Source: Penicillus capitatus
Lineage: Eukaryota; Chlorophyta
Assembly: GCA_965649825.1 (NCBI GenBank)
Contig: OZ287694.1
Coordinates: 2,108,001-2,172,000 of the forward strand
DNA length: 64,000 nucleotides
Reading direction: 5' to 3'
The notes beneath the pieces were generated by a model. That model searched no databases, was not told the origin of the DNA, and was given only the letters and a program-made list of their open reading frames with translations. Both the position numbers and the translations under genes were made by a program. Positions within the stretch are counted from its first letter, which is position 1. Each line of letters opens with the position of its first letter. Of this stretch, positions 55,301-64,000 are shown in pieces.

Positions 55301-57342
55301 TCGAGAAGCATATTTGAGAAATCGCCTCCTCGAGGCCCATCGGTTGCTGCCCTTTGTGTTCGATACCGTTCAAAACTCGCACCGGAACAACGTAAACGGC
55401 ATCGAACTCTTGAGCCATTTCTCCCAGTGCCCATCTGTGCGCGATGACTTTGGTGATGCACGTCTTTCCGGAGCCGGGATTTCCGTAGAGAAGCACTCTT
55501 CGAATCTCGCTCTCCGGGACTCTGGGCTTCAGGCACCGTCGCTTGAACAAGTCTTCTAGAGCGATGGGCTTTGTGACCCTCCTCTTCTGCTCGTAGTATT
55601 CTTCTGCTTGATCTCTCCTTCGGTCTAACGATCCCTCTTCTCTTTCTTCGGCCTTGCGGATATCCGTTTCTGTTTCGTTCTCCGATGTTAGCTCTTGTTC
55701 TCCAACGACTTCTTCGGAGATGACAACGTGATGCTTCATTCCTTTGACGTGACTGCGCAAGCCTTCGCCGAACAAAGAGGCCACCTTCATAACAAGGCAC
55801 GTGTCCATTTGAACGTGCCCCTCATGACAATACCGTTGCGAAGTCACCGTGCAGGTATCTTTTTCTCAACTGTTCTTTTTTCGTGTCCACCATTCCAAGT
55901 GGAATGTACCCTACGTCTCGGCCGACCACGACAAATAACTCATTGCGTTTCGCCACTGGCCTTCGCGGGCTTCGAGCTCGAAGCTTGTTCTTGAGGCTTC
56001 TTCCACCCAACCATTGCGTTAAGGCTTCTGAGGCAAAACTCTCGCAAGACTGTTGCAGGAGCTGGAATGCTTCCTGGAGCTTTTCAGCGCCCTGGTCGGT
56101 TTTATGGATCGTGTATATGACGTCCAGGAGCGCGACGAGAACGTCCGGATCACCGATCCATCCTTCGTTGACCGCTTCTTGGGTTGCCAGATCCAGCAGC
56201 TTCTTTGTCGCTTCTTCTCGAGCGCTCGCTATCGATCCTTCCGCCGCCAGTGTGCCTAACTCTTGAATGATGCCAAATCTGAGCGCCTTCAAGTCCTCTC
56301 CTTTTCGCATCGTTCGTTGGTATTCCATCGCAGCAATGTACTCGAATTCAAAAAACGCGAGATGCGTATCGTCCTTCGATGCGTCAAGCCTCGCCGCCAT
56401 CAGGTTTCGAAAAAGGTCAAACCACGGTCGCTTCGACACGCCAACATTGGCAGTCATCTCTCGCAGTCTTCTGTTTGAATCCTCGATTTCCTCGGGGTCA
56501 ATATCAAAGCTCGCCAGATTTCGGACGCAATGGAGAACGTGCAGGATGACGCACATTCCGAGAGCGGCACGACGCATCGCTTGTGAGAGAGGCAGGGAGG
56601 TGTCTTTGGGATCGAGGCGTTCCACTGCTTGACGAAGCGCTTTGAAATGGAAGCTCACTGGGTAGTACTTGCACGATAGCTCCATCTCGTTCTCCATCTC
56701 GGCGATGACGCGACGAAGCTTTTGCTTCTCTTTATCTTCGATATTGTTGTTATTGGTCTTAATAAGCAGAAATAGAGTTTGCTGAAGTGCATGAAACGTT
56801 GCCTCGTGCTCTGCAAAGTTCTCTCTTGAGATTATTGGTTCTGGGGAAAGGCTGGCCAGTAGCTTCCTCGCAATGACCATGAGATCTGCCACGCCGCCGT
56901 ACGCGGAAGCGTCGACATGTATGAGTGCTCTGCAGAGGGCCATGGGCAGATTCTTTGCAGAAAGCTTTCGCTGATGAAGGCACGAACCGAGAGCACAGAC
57001 CAGATTCTTCAGAACTTCCTTGTCCTGCGTGGAGCGGGGAGCAATCTTAGCCAGTTCTGCATACTCGAGGACGTGCTTCGGTTTAAATCGGTCGTCTCCA
57101 CGTTCGTCGTATCTGCGCAGCCAGTGAAGGAGAACGCTACGCTCGGTCCTATTCGTCGTGGCGTTGTACGCCGTCACCAGCGACTTTGTGCTCTCTATGC
57201 CGTATTTAATGGCGACGGCACGCAGGAGCTTCGGGTCGTCCAGTTCTTCGACGTCCGAGTCGCTCTGGCATGATTGACTGCTGTCGTCCGACGCGGACGT
57301 TCTCTCAGCCGTCGGTCCCTCGACTGAAGCTTGTGGTTCCAT
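52383..57342 (-). CDS. NLR-like protein: unknown helical N-terminus, NACHT ATPase, 12 HEAT repeats
   Basis: Two long frames (57342 to 55822 and 55847 to 52383) join in phase through a 49-bp intron (GTATTGTCATGAGG...TTATGAAG, about 55835-55787), giving about 1,640 residues. Residues 1-500 are mostly helical with no family I recognise. The NACHT domain has Walker A YGNPGSGKT (about residue 604), Walker B LLAVDGLDE (about 690), a sensor-like VLLLSRPYN and the FPHLTFQEYFAGRYIA motif of NACHT winged-helix regions. Twelve 37-residue HEAT repeats follow (about residues 1114-1557), then a tail with a short hydrophobic stretch. NACHT NTPases with repeat sensors act as signal-induced oligomerising switches in immunity of animals, fungi and bacteria; a role here is inferred. 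A 5' UTR intron (GTAAGCTTG...CTCTGTGCAG) ends just before the ATG. Confidence 0.85.
52620..53956 (-). repeat. HEAT-repeat array, 111-bp period
   Basis: Twelve tandem 111-bp units encode 37-residue HEAT repeats of the form LAGDLLPVLQKGC, then D-x-x-S-x-VR, then AIxAIGDIAQAVPH. Some units are far more similar to each other than to their neighbours, for example the two with DEDSHVRCCAIRAIGDI (around 53350 and 52900), which implies recent block duplication or conversion inside the array. Because the period is a multiple of three, another frame stays open for 365 codons; it is a shadow. Confidence 0.9.
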
Positions 57343-57594
57343 TCTCGGACACACCTGCACAGAGGAAAATAGTAACGCTACACAAACAGTACGCAAACAA
57401 GCTTACCGTTTCAGCCTTATTCAAATGTTCGCAGCAAATTTCGCAGCGGAAATGGCGAATCGGAATCTTGTACGTCAGTTGCGTTTCGATGACGCTAATT
57501 GTAAATGACGCGACTTAAAACTAGACGGATTGTTGGCTGCCATGCTGAAAGTCCAAGCCAACTGTGGCACTCTTAACTCGGCCTCGATCGATCT

Positions 57595-58355
57595 CTACTG
57601 CTCCGGGAGGATGCCTTCGTTCAAGTCAGAATCCCATAGAATGACCACAGCCGGACCCACCTGCAGGACGAGGCCGATCAAGACAGAATGCAGCACTGGA
57701 CATAAAGACACGTACAGAGGAGTCTTTAATCTGGGACAAAGAGCCGATGACTGTTCTCGAACCTGCCACTGAGTTCTTGATGAGATGCGAAGGAAGGTGA
57801 GTGAAAAAGCCAGTCCATAACGGTCTCTCTTCATACAAAGACAGGGTCTCTCTCCAGTGCCAGATCGATCGCTTCCACGGAGATGGGGATGGCAGACATC
57901 GAAACAACATAGCTCCCGACATCACTGTCGTCCATCGTAATGTGGATTCGAGCACGATTCTCTAAGGCACTGCCAGAGATCTTCAGAGTCTTCTCAGCGT
58001 CGATACCCACATACTCCCGCCCGTTTGCGTGTCCCTTGAGAGGATGTGTTCGTAAGACAGAGCGCCGCCACCTAGGGTTTTGCGCGCCTTGGTCTGAGGA
58101 ACAGCGCTCGTCTTCCGTTTCAGCAGGGCGACGGCAGTAGCATTGCTGCCGGCCAAGGGAGCAGAGTCATCAGGGGGAGATCATCACTGGATCCAGTCGC
58201 ATTACTAGGATTGTCGGACAGGAGATGTGCGGCAGACAGAGACCCAGCACCTCTGCCGTTGTGGCTCGTGCTTCGACCGACACCACCTGCTCGGCGTCCC
58301 TCGACGTTACATACACAGGAGAGGATTACCTTGTACGAAGAAAGTGCCTTGTGCT
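57595..58355 (-). CDS. Unidentified small multi-exon gene with a decayed copy in the spacer
   Basis: Exons inferred in phase on the minus strand: EQVVSVEARATTAEVLGLCL and PHISCPTILVMRLDP; an intron GTGATGATCTCC...TTGGCCGGCAG; then CYCRRPAETEDERCSSDQGA, GREYVGIDAEKTLKISGSAL, ARIHITMDDSDVGSYVVSMS and IPISVEAIDLALERDP; then a C-terminus ending near VVILWDSDLNEGILPEQ. Alternating beta-like segments with acidic MDD hint at a C2-type sandwich, but that is weak. The 5' end is unresolved and may lie in the hairpin repeat at 58378-58460. A frameshifted relative sits at 18001-18440. Confidence 0.4.
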
Positions 58356-58377
58356 CCCGGCCGGACGCCCCAAGGTA

Positions 58378-58460
58378 TGGATGCAGTGTAGACGCTTCGA
58401 GTCGTTGAGACGTCTGTCGCCCTTCGGTGAACAAACGACAGGCTGATGTGACGTGTCAGT
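58378..58460 (+). repeat. Dispersed hairpin repeat upstream of the TLDc gene
   Basis: Relative of the border repeat at 35150-35235: GATGCAGTGTAGACGCTTCG, AGTCGTTGAGACGTC, then GACAGGCTGATGTGACGTG. The stem has mismatches here. It ends 8 bp before the TLDc start, so it may double as that gene's promoter. Confidence 0.55.
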
Positions 58461-58468
58461 ACGACTTC

Positions 58469-59889
58469 ATGCGTCGTTCTGTCGAAGCGTTTCTTGGCAT
58501 CCATCGTCCTCCAGCTGAAATCCTCGCTGCCGAGTCGCGATGCGATCCCACAGACCTTCAAACGATCCGCCAACGATTTGGAAGCAGCCGGAAGCAGCAA
58601 TCGCTTACCTACGCTGCCTTCTCGCAGTGGCTGGGCATCCATCGTCTCCTCCCAGCCTTCCAGCAGCTCCTGTGCACTGCCATTGACGCGACAGGCGTCC
58701 AGCAGATCACTTACCACTCCTTTCTGATCGCACTGGACAACGAGAAGCGCGTCATTCTGATTCTGATGACTCGAGATCTGCCCCTCGTCGTTTCCCAATG
58801 CCTCGCATGGAATACCGTCTCCTCTTCTGACAGTGACGTCCAGAGCATCGTCCAGGGACTGCAGCAGCTCGGCAGCGATGCAGAGGTGTGGTACGATACA
58901 TACCCTGTCTTCGGTCACACTCTTCACGCAATGATACACGGGTTCCGTTCCGAACGGACTGTCGATACTGGTCCTCTGTTGGTCCATGACTTCCCCCGTC
59001 TGCTCCTCTCGCCTGCCTGCGCCTTCATCCTCGCGTCAAGTACTGCTCCACGACATTCCACCGACACTTTCGCTCCTCCTCTTTCCAGATCTGAAATGGA
59101 GTTGGCGTAAGCAGTGGGAACTGATCTTCTCGAGCGAGCGGGATGGACAGAGCTTCCAGACCTGCATCGGCCGCGTGCGTAACCGAGGCGTCACTCTTCT
59201 CGTCCTACGAGATGAAAAGTGAGATCACACTTCTGTGGAGTGACCTCTGTCGCCAACCCGCTTCTGTAGCGGTGCCGTGTTTGGAGGCCTGGCTCCGATG
59301 CCGTGGCAGCCCAGTGGGCGGTTCTACGGCGATCCCACCGGTTTCCTCTTCACCCTGAGGCCCTCGCTCCGAATCTTCAAGCCATCCGGATCTACGAATC
59401 AGAACTACCAGTGGTAGCCTCTCCCTGCCTCTCTAACCACGCAGCTGCTCGATCTCCCCAAGGTGTGGAGAGAAGTTCAAGGAACTGCCGAACGGATTCG
59501 GGTTCGGCGGACAGGTCGAGTACTACGGCCTGTTCTTGGATGCCTCTTTCGACTCGGGCATGAGTCTCCCCAACAACACCTACGAAGCACCGACCCTCTC
59601 TTCCACTCCACACTTCAAGCCCGAATGCGTATGTCGTCACTTGCATACCGTATTTTCACAGGCGTATGCAACCGTAGATTGAAGTCTGGCTCGTCGAACG
59701 ATCTGGAGACGACCTGCTTAACGACCAGCCTCAGGGCAGCGTCCTCGATCGGTCTGCACCTTCCGTTCGCAGCACGTCTGTTAGGCTTCGACGTTCAGGT
59801 ACAAGGAAGACCAGCGCGTCATGTCGCTCATCGGCAAGGGCCTTCACAGCGATGGCTACCGTGATGTGACGTCGGAGGACGGACTGTAG
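58469..59889 (+). CDS. TLDc-domain protein
   Basis: A helical N-terminal part (MRRSVEAFLGIHRPP, SLTYAAFSQWLGIHRLLPAF, YHSFLIALDN) precedes a TLDc domain in several exons: WELIFSSERDGQSFQTCIGR, GVTLLVLRDEK, then after an intron (GTGAGATCACACTT...TTCTGTAG) VFGGLAPMPWQPSGRFYGDP, FLFTLRPSLRIFKPS, NGFGFGGQVEYYGLFLDASF and, after GTATGTCGTC...CAACCGTAG, IEVWLVERSGDD. TLDc proteins bind and regulate the V-ATPase and are linked to oxidative-stress resistance; the N-terminal helical part recalls the MEAK7/TLDC1 type. A last small exon gives YKEDQRVMSLIGKGLHSDGY and the stop at 59887-59889. Exact exon joins around 59000 and 59420 are uncertain. Confidence 0.75.
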
Positions 59890-59893
59890 GAGG

Positions 59894-59937
59894 GTATGTA
59901 AGCAAACGCCCCCTCGTTTGTTGTTTCTTGCATTCAG
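59894..59937 (+). other. 5' UTR intron of the glutamate synthase gene
   Basis: GTATGTAAGC...TTGCATTCAG is a canonical 44-bp intron ending 4 bases before the GOGAT ATG. Its donor begins four bases after the TLDc stop codon, so the upstream GOGAT exon must overlap the TLDc coding region or 3' UTR. Confidence 0.6.
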
Positions 59938-59941
59938 ACCC

Positions 59942-62900
59942 ATGTCTTCAACGCATCGTCGCTGTACCGCGACGCCCTTCGTCTTGCCGCGCTCACAGTT
60001 CGTCTTCACTTGTCTCACGCGACTGCCTCCAGCACGAAGCCACAGCACTCGGGGATGGACACGCCTGAAGGCTCGACCGGCACATCACGCCCATCATGCC
60101 ACCGAGGAAACGCACGCTGTCGAAGTGGCCGACCTTGAGACGATCCTCCAGGAGAAGGGCGCATGCGGCGTCGGTTTCATCGCCAACCTCAAAAACGAAC
60201 GCGCACACGAGACTCTCGCGAAGGTAACCTCCTGCACCTCTCCAACCGACCCCCGCCGACGCACGCCCTCTCCGCCAGGCGCTGCGCGCTTTGGGCTGCA
60301 TGGAGCATCGCGGTGCATGTTCGGCTGACGACATCTCTGGCGATGGCTCCGGAGTGATGACGCAAATCCCGTGGGCTTTGCTGCAGAAGGAGTTCCCTAC
60401 GGTCGACGAGAAGACGACAGGCGTCGGCATGGTCTTCCTTCCGCATCGAGCTGGTCTCGAAGACCGTTGCATCCAGATCTCCGAAGAGATGTTCGCTCTG
60501 GAGAACTTCGAAGTCTTGGGCTGGCGTGACGTGCCCATCGATGCGTCCGTTGTGGGTCGCATCGCCAAAGCGACGCAGCCGTTTATCAAACAGGTCCTCG
60601 TCCGGAGCAAAGACGGCCTGACGGGTGATGCCTTGGAACGGGAACTCTTCATCGCGCGGAAGATGATCGAGCGACAGAAGGATGCAGAACTGGGCCTCGA
60701 TGCCGATGACTTCTACTTCTGCACGATGTCCTGCCGCGTCATTGTGTACAAGGGTATGCTCCACGCATCGGCGCTGGGGAGTTTCTATCGGGATCTGGTG
60801 AATCCGCTTTACACGACGTCGTTTGCCGTGTACCACCGACGGTTCAGTACCAACACGCGTCCACGGTGGCCGCTGGCACAGCCGATGCGTTTTCTGGGCC
60901 ACAATGGCGAGATCAATACCTTTCAGGGCAATTTGAACTGGATCTCCAGTCGAGAGCATCGACTGAAGCATCCGATCTGGAACGGCAGAGAGGCAGACTT
61001 CCGTCCACTCTGCAGCGCCAAGGAATCCGATTCTGCCAATTTGGATCGCGTCGCCGAGTTCTTGGTGAAGGGCGGTCTCGAGGCGGCCAAGACGGTGATG
61101 GTGCTCGTGCCCGAAGCCTACCGCAATCATCCCGACCTCGTCAAGAACTACCCAGAGGTGATCGACATGTACGAGTTCTACGAGGGGCTGCAGGAGGGTT
61201 GGGATGGCCCAGCGCTGATCGTTTTCTCAGACGGCATCCGTATCGGTGCCCGTCTCGATCGCAACGGTCTCCGTCCAGCACGGTACTGGGAAACGGCCGA
61301 CGGTTATGCCTATGTCGCCAGCGAAGTGGGCGTTCTGGGCGACGTCGAGTCCAACGCCGAACAGACCATCGTGAAGGGCCGTCTGGGTCCCGGTCAGATG
61401 GTCTACGTCGATCTGGAGAGCGGTTCCTTCATGGAACACGCAGAGGTCAGCAGAGCCATGGCCTCGACCAATCCCTACAAGGAATGGATGCGCAACAGTC
61501 GATGGCTGGGCAATCTCTCTCCCGAAGAGTTCATCTCCGAGTGCACCATGAGTGCCGATGTCTTCCTCCGTCTTCAGTCGGCTCACGGCGTCAGTCTAGA
61601 AGACAATCAGCTCTACATCCACCACATGGCAGAGACAGGCACGGAGCCGACGTACTGTATGGGAGATGATATTCCGTTGGCTGTCTTGTCGGACAAGCCG
61701 CAGGTGATCTACAACTACTTCAAGCAGAGATTCGCCCAGGTGACGAATCCGCCCATCGATCCGTTGCGCGAGGGACTGGTGATGTCGCTGGAGATGCGAC
61801 TGGGCAGTCGAGGGAATCTGCTGCAACCGGGGCCAGATGCATACAACCAGATGCTGCTGCGAAATCCGATCATGTTTGAGAAGCAGCTTCGCGTCGTCCA
61901 GGAAGACGCCGCCCTCAACACGCGAACCTTCGAGATCTTCTTCGCCGCCGAGAAGAGCGGCAGCCTCAAGGCGGCAGTGGAAGATCTGTGTGAACGTGTG
62001 GCCCAGGCTGTGCACGACGGATGTCAGTGCATTGTCCTTTCGGATCGTCTGGTGGCGGACATGGACAGTGACAAGGTATGTTCGTTCGCTGCCTCCTGTC
62101 GAAGGAACGGAGGACGAAGCTGCGGTGCAGGTACCTATTCCGGCACTGATCGCGACGGGCGCCGTTCACCAGCACTTGATCAAGACGAAGCTGAGAGTAG
62201 AGACGTCGATCGTGGTGGACACCGCCCAGTGTCTGACAACCCACCAAGTGGCCCTGCTCATCGGGTGACCTCTCCCCCTGTCACCCGTATCTGTTCATAC
62301 GGGCTGGGTGTTGCAGGTATGGAGCGCATGCTGTCTGTCCCTATCTCGGATTCGAGAGCGCTCGTCAGTGGAGACTATCATCCAGGACGGTGGCGCTGGT
62401 GAAGTCCGGTCGAGTTCCGGACGTTTCGATCGAAGACACACAGAAGAACTATCACTTGGCGTTGAAGAAGGGACTGTTGAAGATTCTGTCCAAGATGGGC
62501 ATCTCGCTTCTGAGCTGCTACCACGGCGCCCAGATCTTCGAGATCTATGGACTGGATCGAGACGTGGTGGACGTGGCGTTCACTGGATCCGTCTCCAGAA
62601 TCGGCGGCATGAATTTTGGAGATCTGCAGCGCGAGGCGGAGGCCCTCTGGATCAAAGGCTTCCCAGACGTCGAGATGAAGAAGCTGGAGGACTACGGTTT
62701 CATCCAAGCCAAGAAACGCGGCGAATACCACGCAAACAACGGCGTCATGGCTAAGCTGCTGCACACGGCGATCGGTCTCGGCAACTCAGGTGGGTGACCC
62801 ATTGGATCCTGCGCAGCTGTGCCCCTCACTGTCGAGTGTCTAGGCGAGAAGAAACTAGAGGCGTTCGATGCTTACCTGCAGCATTTCGACGAGAGTCCGG

Positions 62901-64000
62901 TGTCAACGCTGCGAGACTGTCTGGAATTCACGACGCATATCCAGCCGGTGCCGATCGATGAGGTCGAGTCGATTGCTTCGATCATGAGGCGTTTCTGCAC
63001 GGGCGGTATGTCACTGGGTGCCATTTCCCGTGAGACCCACGAGACAATCGCCATCGCGATGAACCGCATCGGCGGCAAATCCAATTCGGGAGAGGGCGGA
63101 GAGGATCCCGTCCGGTGGAAGATTTTGAAAGATACAGAGAACGGCGGCTCTGATCTGTTGCCGCACTTGAACGGACTGCAGGATGGAGATACGGCGACGT
63201 CTGCTATCAAACAAGTGGCATCCGGTCGCTTCGGCGTGACGCCTCAGTTTCTGGTCAATGCAGATCAGCTGGAGATCAAGATCGCCCAGGGGGCAAAGCC
63301 TGGAGAGGGAGGACAGTTGCCAGGCAAGAAAGTCTCTCCCTACATCGCCAATCTGCGTCGATCCAAGCCAGGCGTGCCGCTCATTTCGCCGCCACCTCAT
63401 CACGATATCTACTCGATCGAAGACCTGGCGCAGCTCATCTACGACTTGCATATGGTCAATGCCCGTGCCAAGGTTTCGGTGAAGCTTGTCGCTGAGGCTG
63501 GTATCGGAACGGTCTCCTGTGGAGTGGCCAAGGCGAATGCAGACGTCATTCAGGTGTCTGGCCACGATGGCGGCACAGGCGCATCACCTATTAGCTCGAT
63601 TAAACACGCAGGGGGTCCCGTGGAGATGGGTCTGGCAGAGGTGCATCAGAGCTTAGCCGCCAGCGAGCTGCGCGATCGTGTGGTCTTGCGTGTGGATGGG
63701 GGTATCCGTACGGGGAGAGACGTGTTGATGATGGCGGCGATGGGCGCCGATGAATACGGGTTCGGAACGGTGGCCATGATCGCGACCGGCTGTATTATGG
63801 CCCGAGTGTGTCACACGAACAACTGCCCCGTCGGCGTGGCGACGCAGCGAGAAGATCTGAGAGCGCGTTTTCCTGGAGTGCCAGCCGACCTGGTGAACTT
63901 CTTCGAGTTCGTGGCCGAGGAGGTTCGGGCAGGTCTGGCGTCGTTGGGGCTGAGATCGCTGGACGAGCTGATCGGCAGGACAGAATTTATCCGACAGAGA
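59942..64000 (+). CDS. Ferredoxin-type glutamate synthase (partial, 5' two-thirds)
   Basis: GOGAT makes two glutamates from glutamine and 2-oxoglutarate; ferredoxin-type enzymes act in plastids. The start [20 protein letters not shown] opens a Ser/Arg-rich presequence of about 74 residues before the Ntn nucleophile Cys75 in [13 protein letters not shown]. The amidotransferase domain continues with [20 protein letters not shown] and [20 protein letters not shown]. The central domain has [15 protein letters not shown]. The FMN/2-oxoglutarate domain has [29 protein letters not shown] and [16 protein letters not shown]. The 3Fe-4S ligands are in [16 protein letters not shown]. Introns lie at 60224-60278, 62076-62130, 62265-62316 and 62790-62843. 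[20 protein letters not shown] is closer to plant/cyanobacterial Fd-GOGAT than to bacterial GltB. The C-terminal beta-helix domain lies beyond the window. Confidence 0.92.

Noticed and set aside
57595-58355. Firm assignment of the unknown gene to the C2 family.
   Set aside because: The beta-like pattern and acidic MDD are suggestive only; no calcium-binding loop set or clear family motif could be recognised.
60189-61130. 313-codon minus-strand frame antisense to glutamate synthase.
   Set aside because: The plus strand encodes clear GOGAT domains; the antisense frame has no recognisable motif.
1-64000. tRNA, rRNA or CRISPR arrays.
   Set aside because: I looked for T-loop motifs, rRNA-like conserved stretches and spaced direct repeats and saw none; the only tandem arrays are coding (78 bp and 111 bp).
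1-64000. Origin of the window from a plastid or bacterial genome because of FtsH, bS20 and GOGAT.
   Set aside because: All three genes are interrupted by short spliceosomal-type introns and carry presequences, so they are nuclear.

Overview
The window is nuclear DNA of a photosynthetic eukaryote, most likely a compact-genome microalga. The evidence is genes split by many tiny spliceosomal introns (about 30-60 bp, mostly GT-AG with a C/T-rich motif such as TCTCACTCTTC), intergenic gaps often under 150 bp, and several genes of plastid function: a ferredoxin-type glutamate synthase, an HCF173-like SDR/CIA30 protein, an LTO1-like VKOR-thioredoxin fusion and a plant/algal-type TPR protein. I cannot name the lineage from sequence alone.

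The dominant feature is a very large imperfect inverted repeat. A left arm (about 1701-17920) and a right arm (about 35225-51103, reversed) each carry the same ten genes: HCF173-like, KH-domain protein, cyclin, an unknown protein, TPR protein, ribosomal protein bS20, FtsH4/YME1-like i-AAA protease, SLC22-like transporter, RBM22/Cwc2-like splicing factor and VKOR-Trx. Nine genes read as intact in both arms. The HCF173-like gene is intact on the left and destroyed on the right by a deletion of about 330 bp plus one of about 31 bp. Most of the arms is nearly identical, but one patch (about 47.2-49.1 kb against 3.6-5.9 kb) is clearly more diverged. Short structured repeats sit at three of the four arm borders, and a relative lies at 58.4 kb.

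The 17.3 kb spacer between the arms (17921-35224) is accessory in character: a frameshifted copy of a gene found near 58 kb, a decayed non-LTR retrotransposon with gag-like, endonuclease, RT and RNase H-like parts (18.5-23.4 kb, minus), a CDC45-like gene that seems to lack its C-terminus, a secreted and membrane-anchored beta-helix protein of about 1,600 residues with a recent 78-bp tandem repeat, and a decayed LTR-element gag/protease fragment with an adjacent membrane-anchored reading frame.

The right flank (51104-64000) holds a poorly understood coding remnant, an NLR-like protein of about 1,640 residues (unknown helical N-terminus, NACHT ATPase, 12 HEAT repeats of 37 residues), an unidentified small gene whose decayed copy lies in the spacer, a TLDc-domain gene, and the 5' two-thirds of a glutamate synthase gene that runs off the window. 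The left flank (1-1700) holds part of a cysteine-rich, probably secreted, multi-exon gene.

The duplicated block doubles the dosage of genes for plastid and mitochondrial proteostasis and translation (FtsH, bS20, VKOR, TPR) and RNA processing (RBM22, cyclin, KH). The NACHT-HEAT protein and the beta-helix receptor-like protein are the best candidates for poorly described biology. All splice models are my own readings of reading-frame phase and GT-AG signals, and need transcript support.
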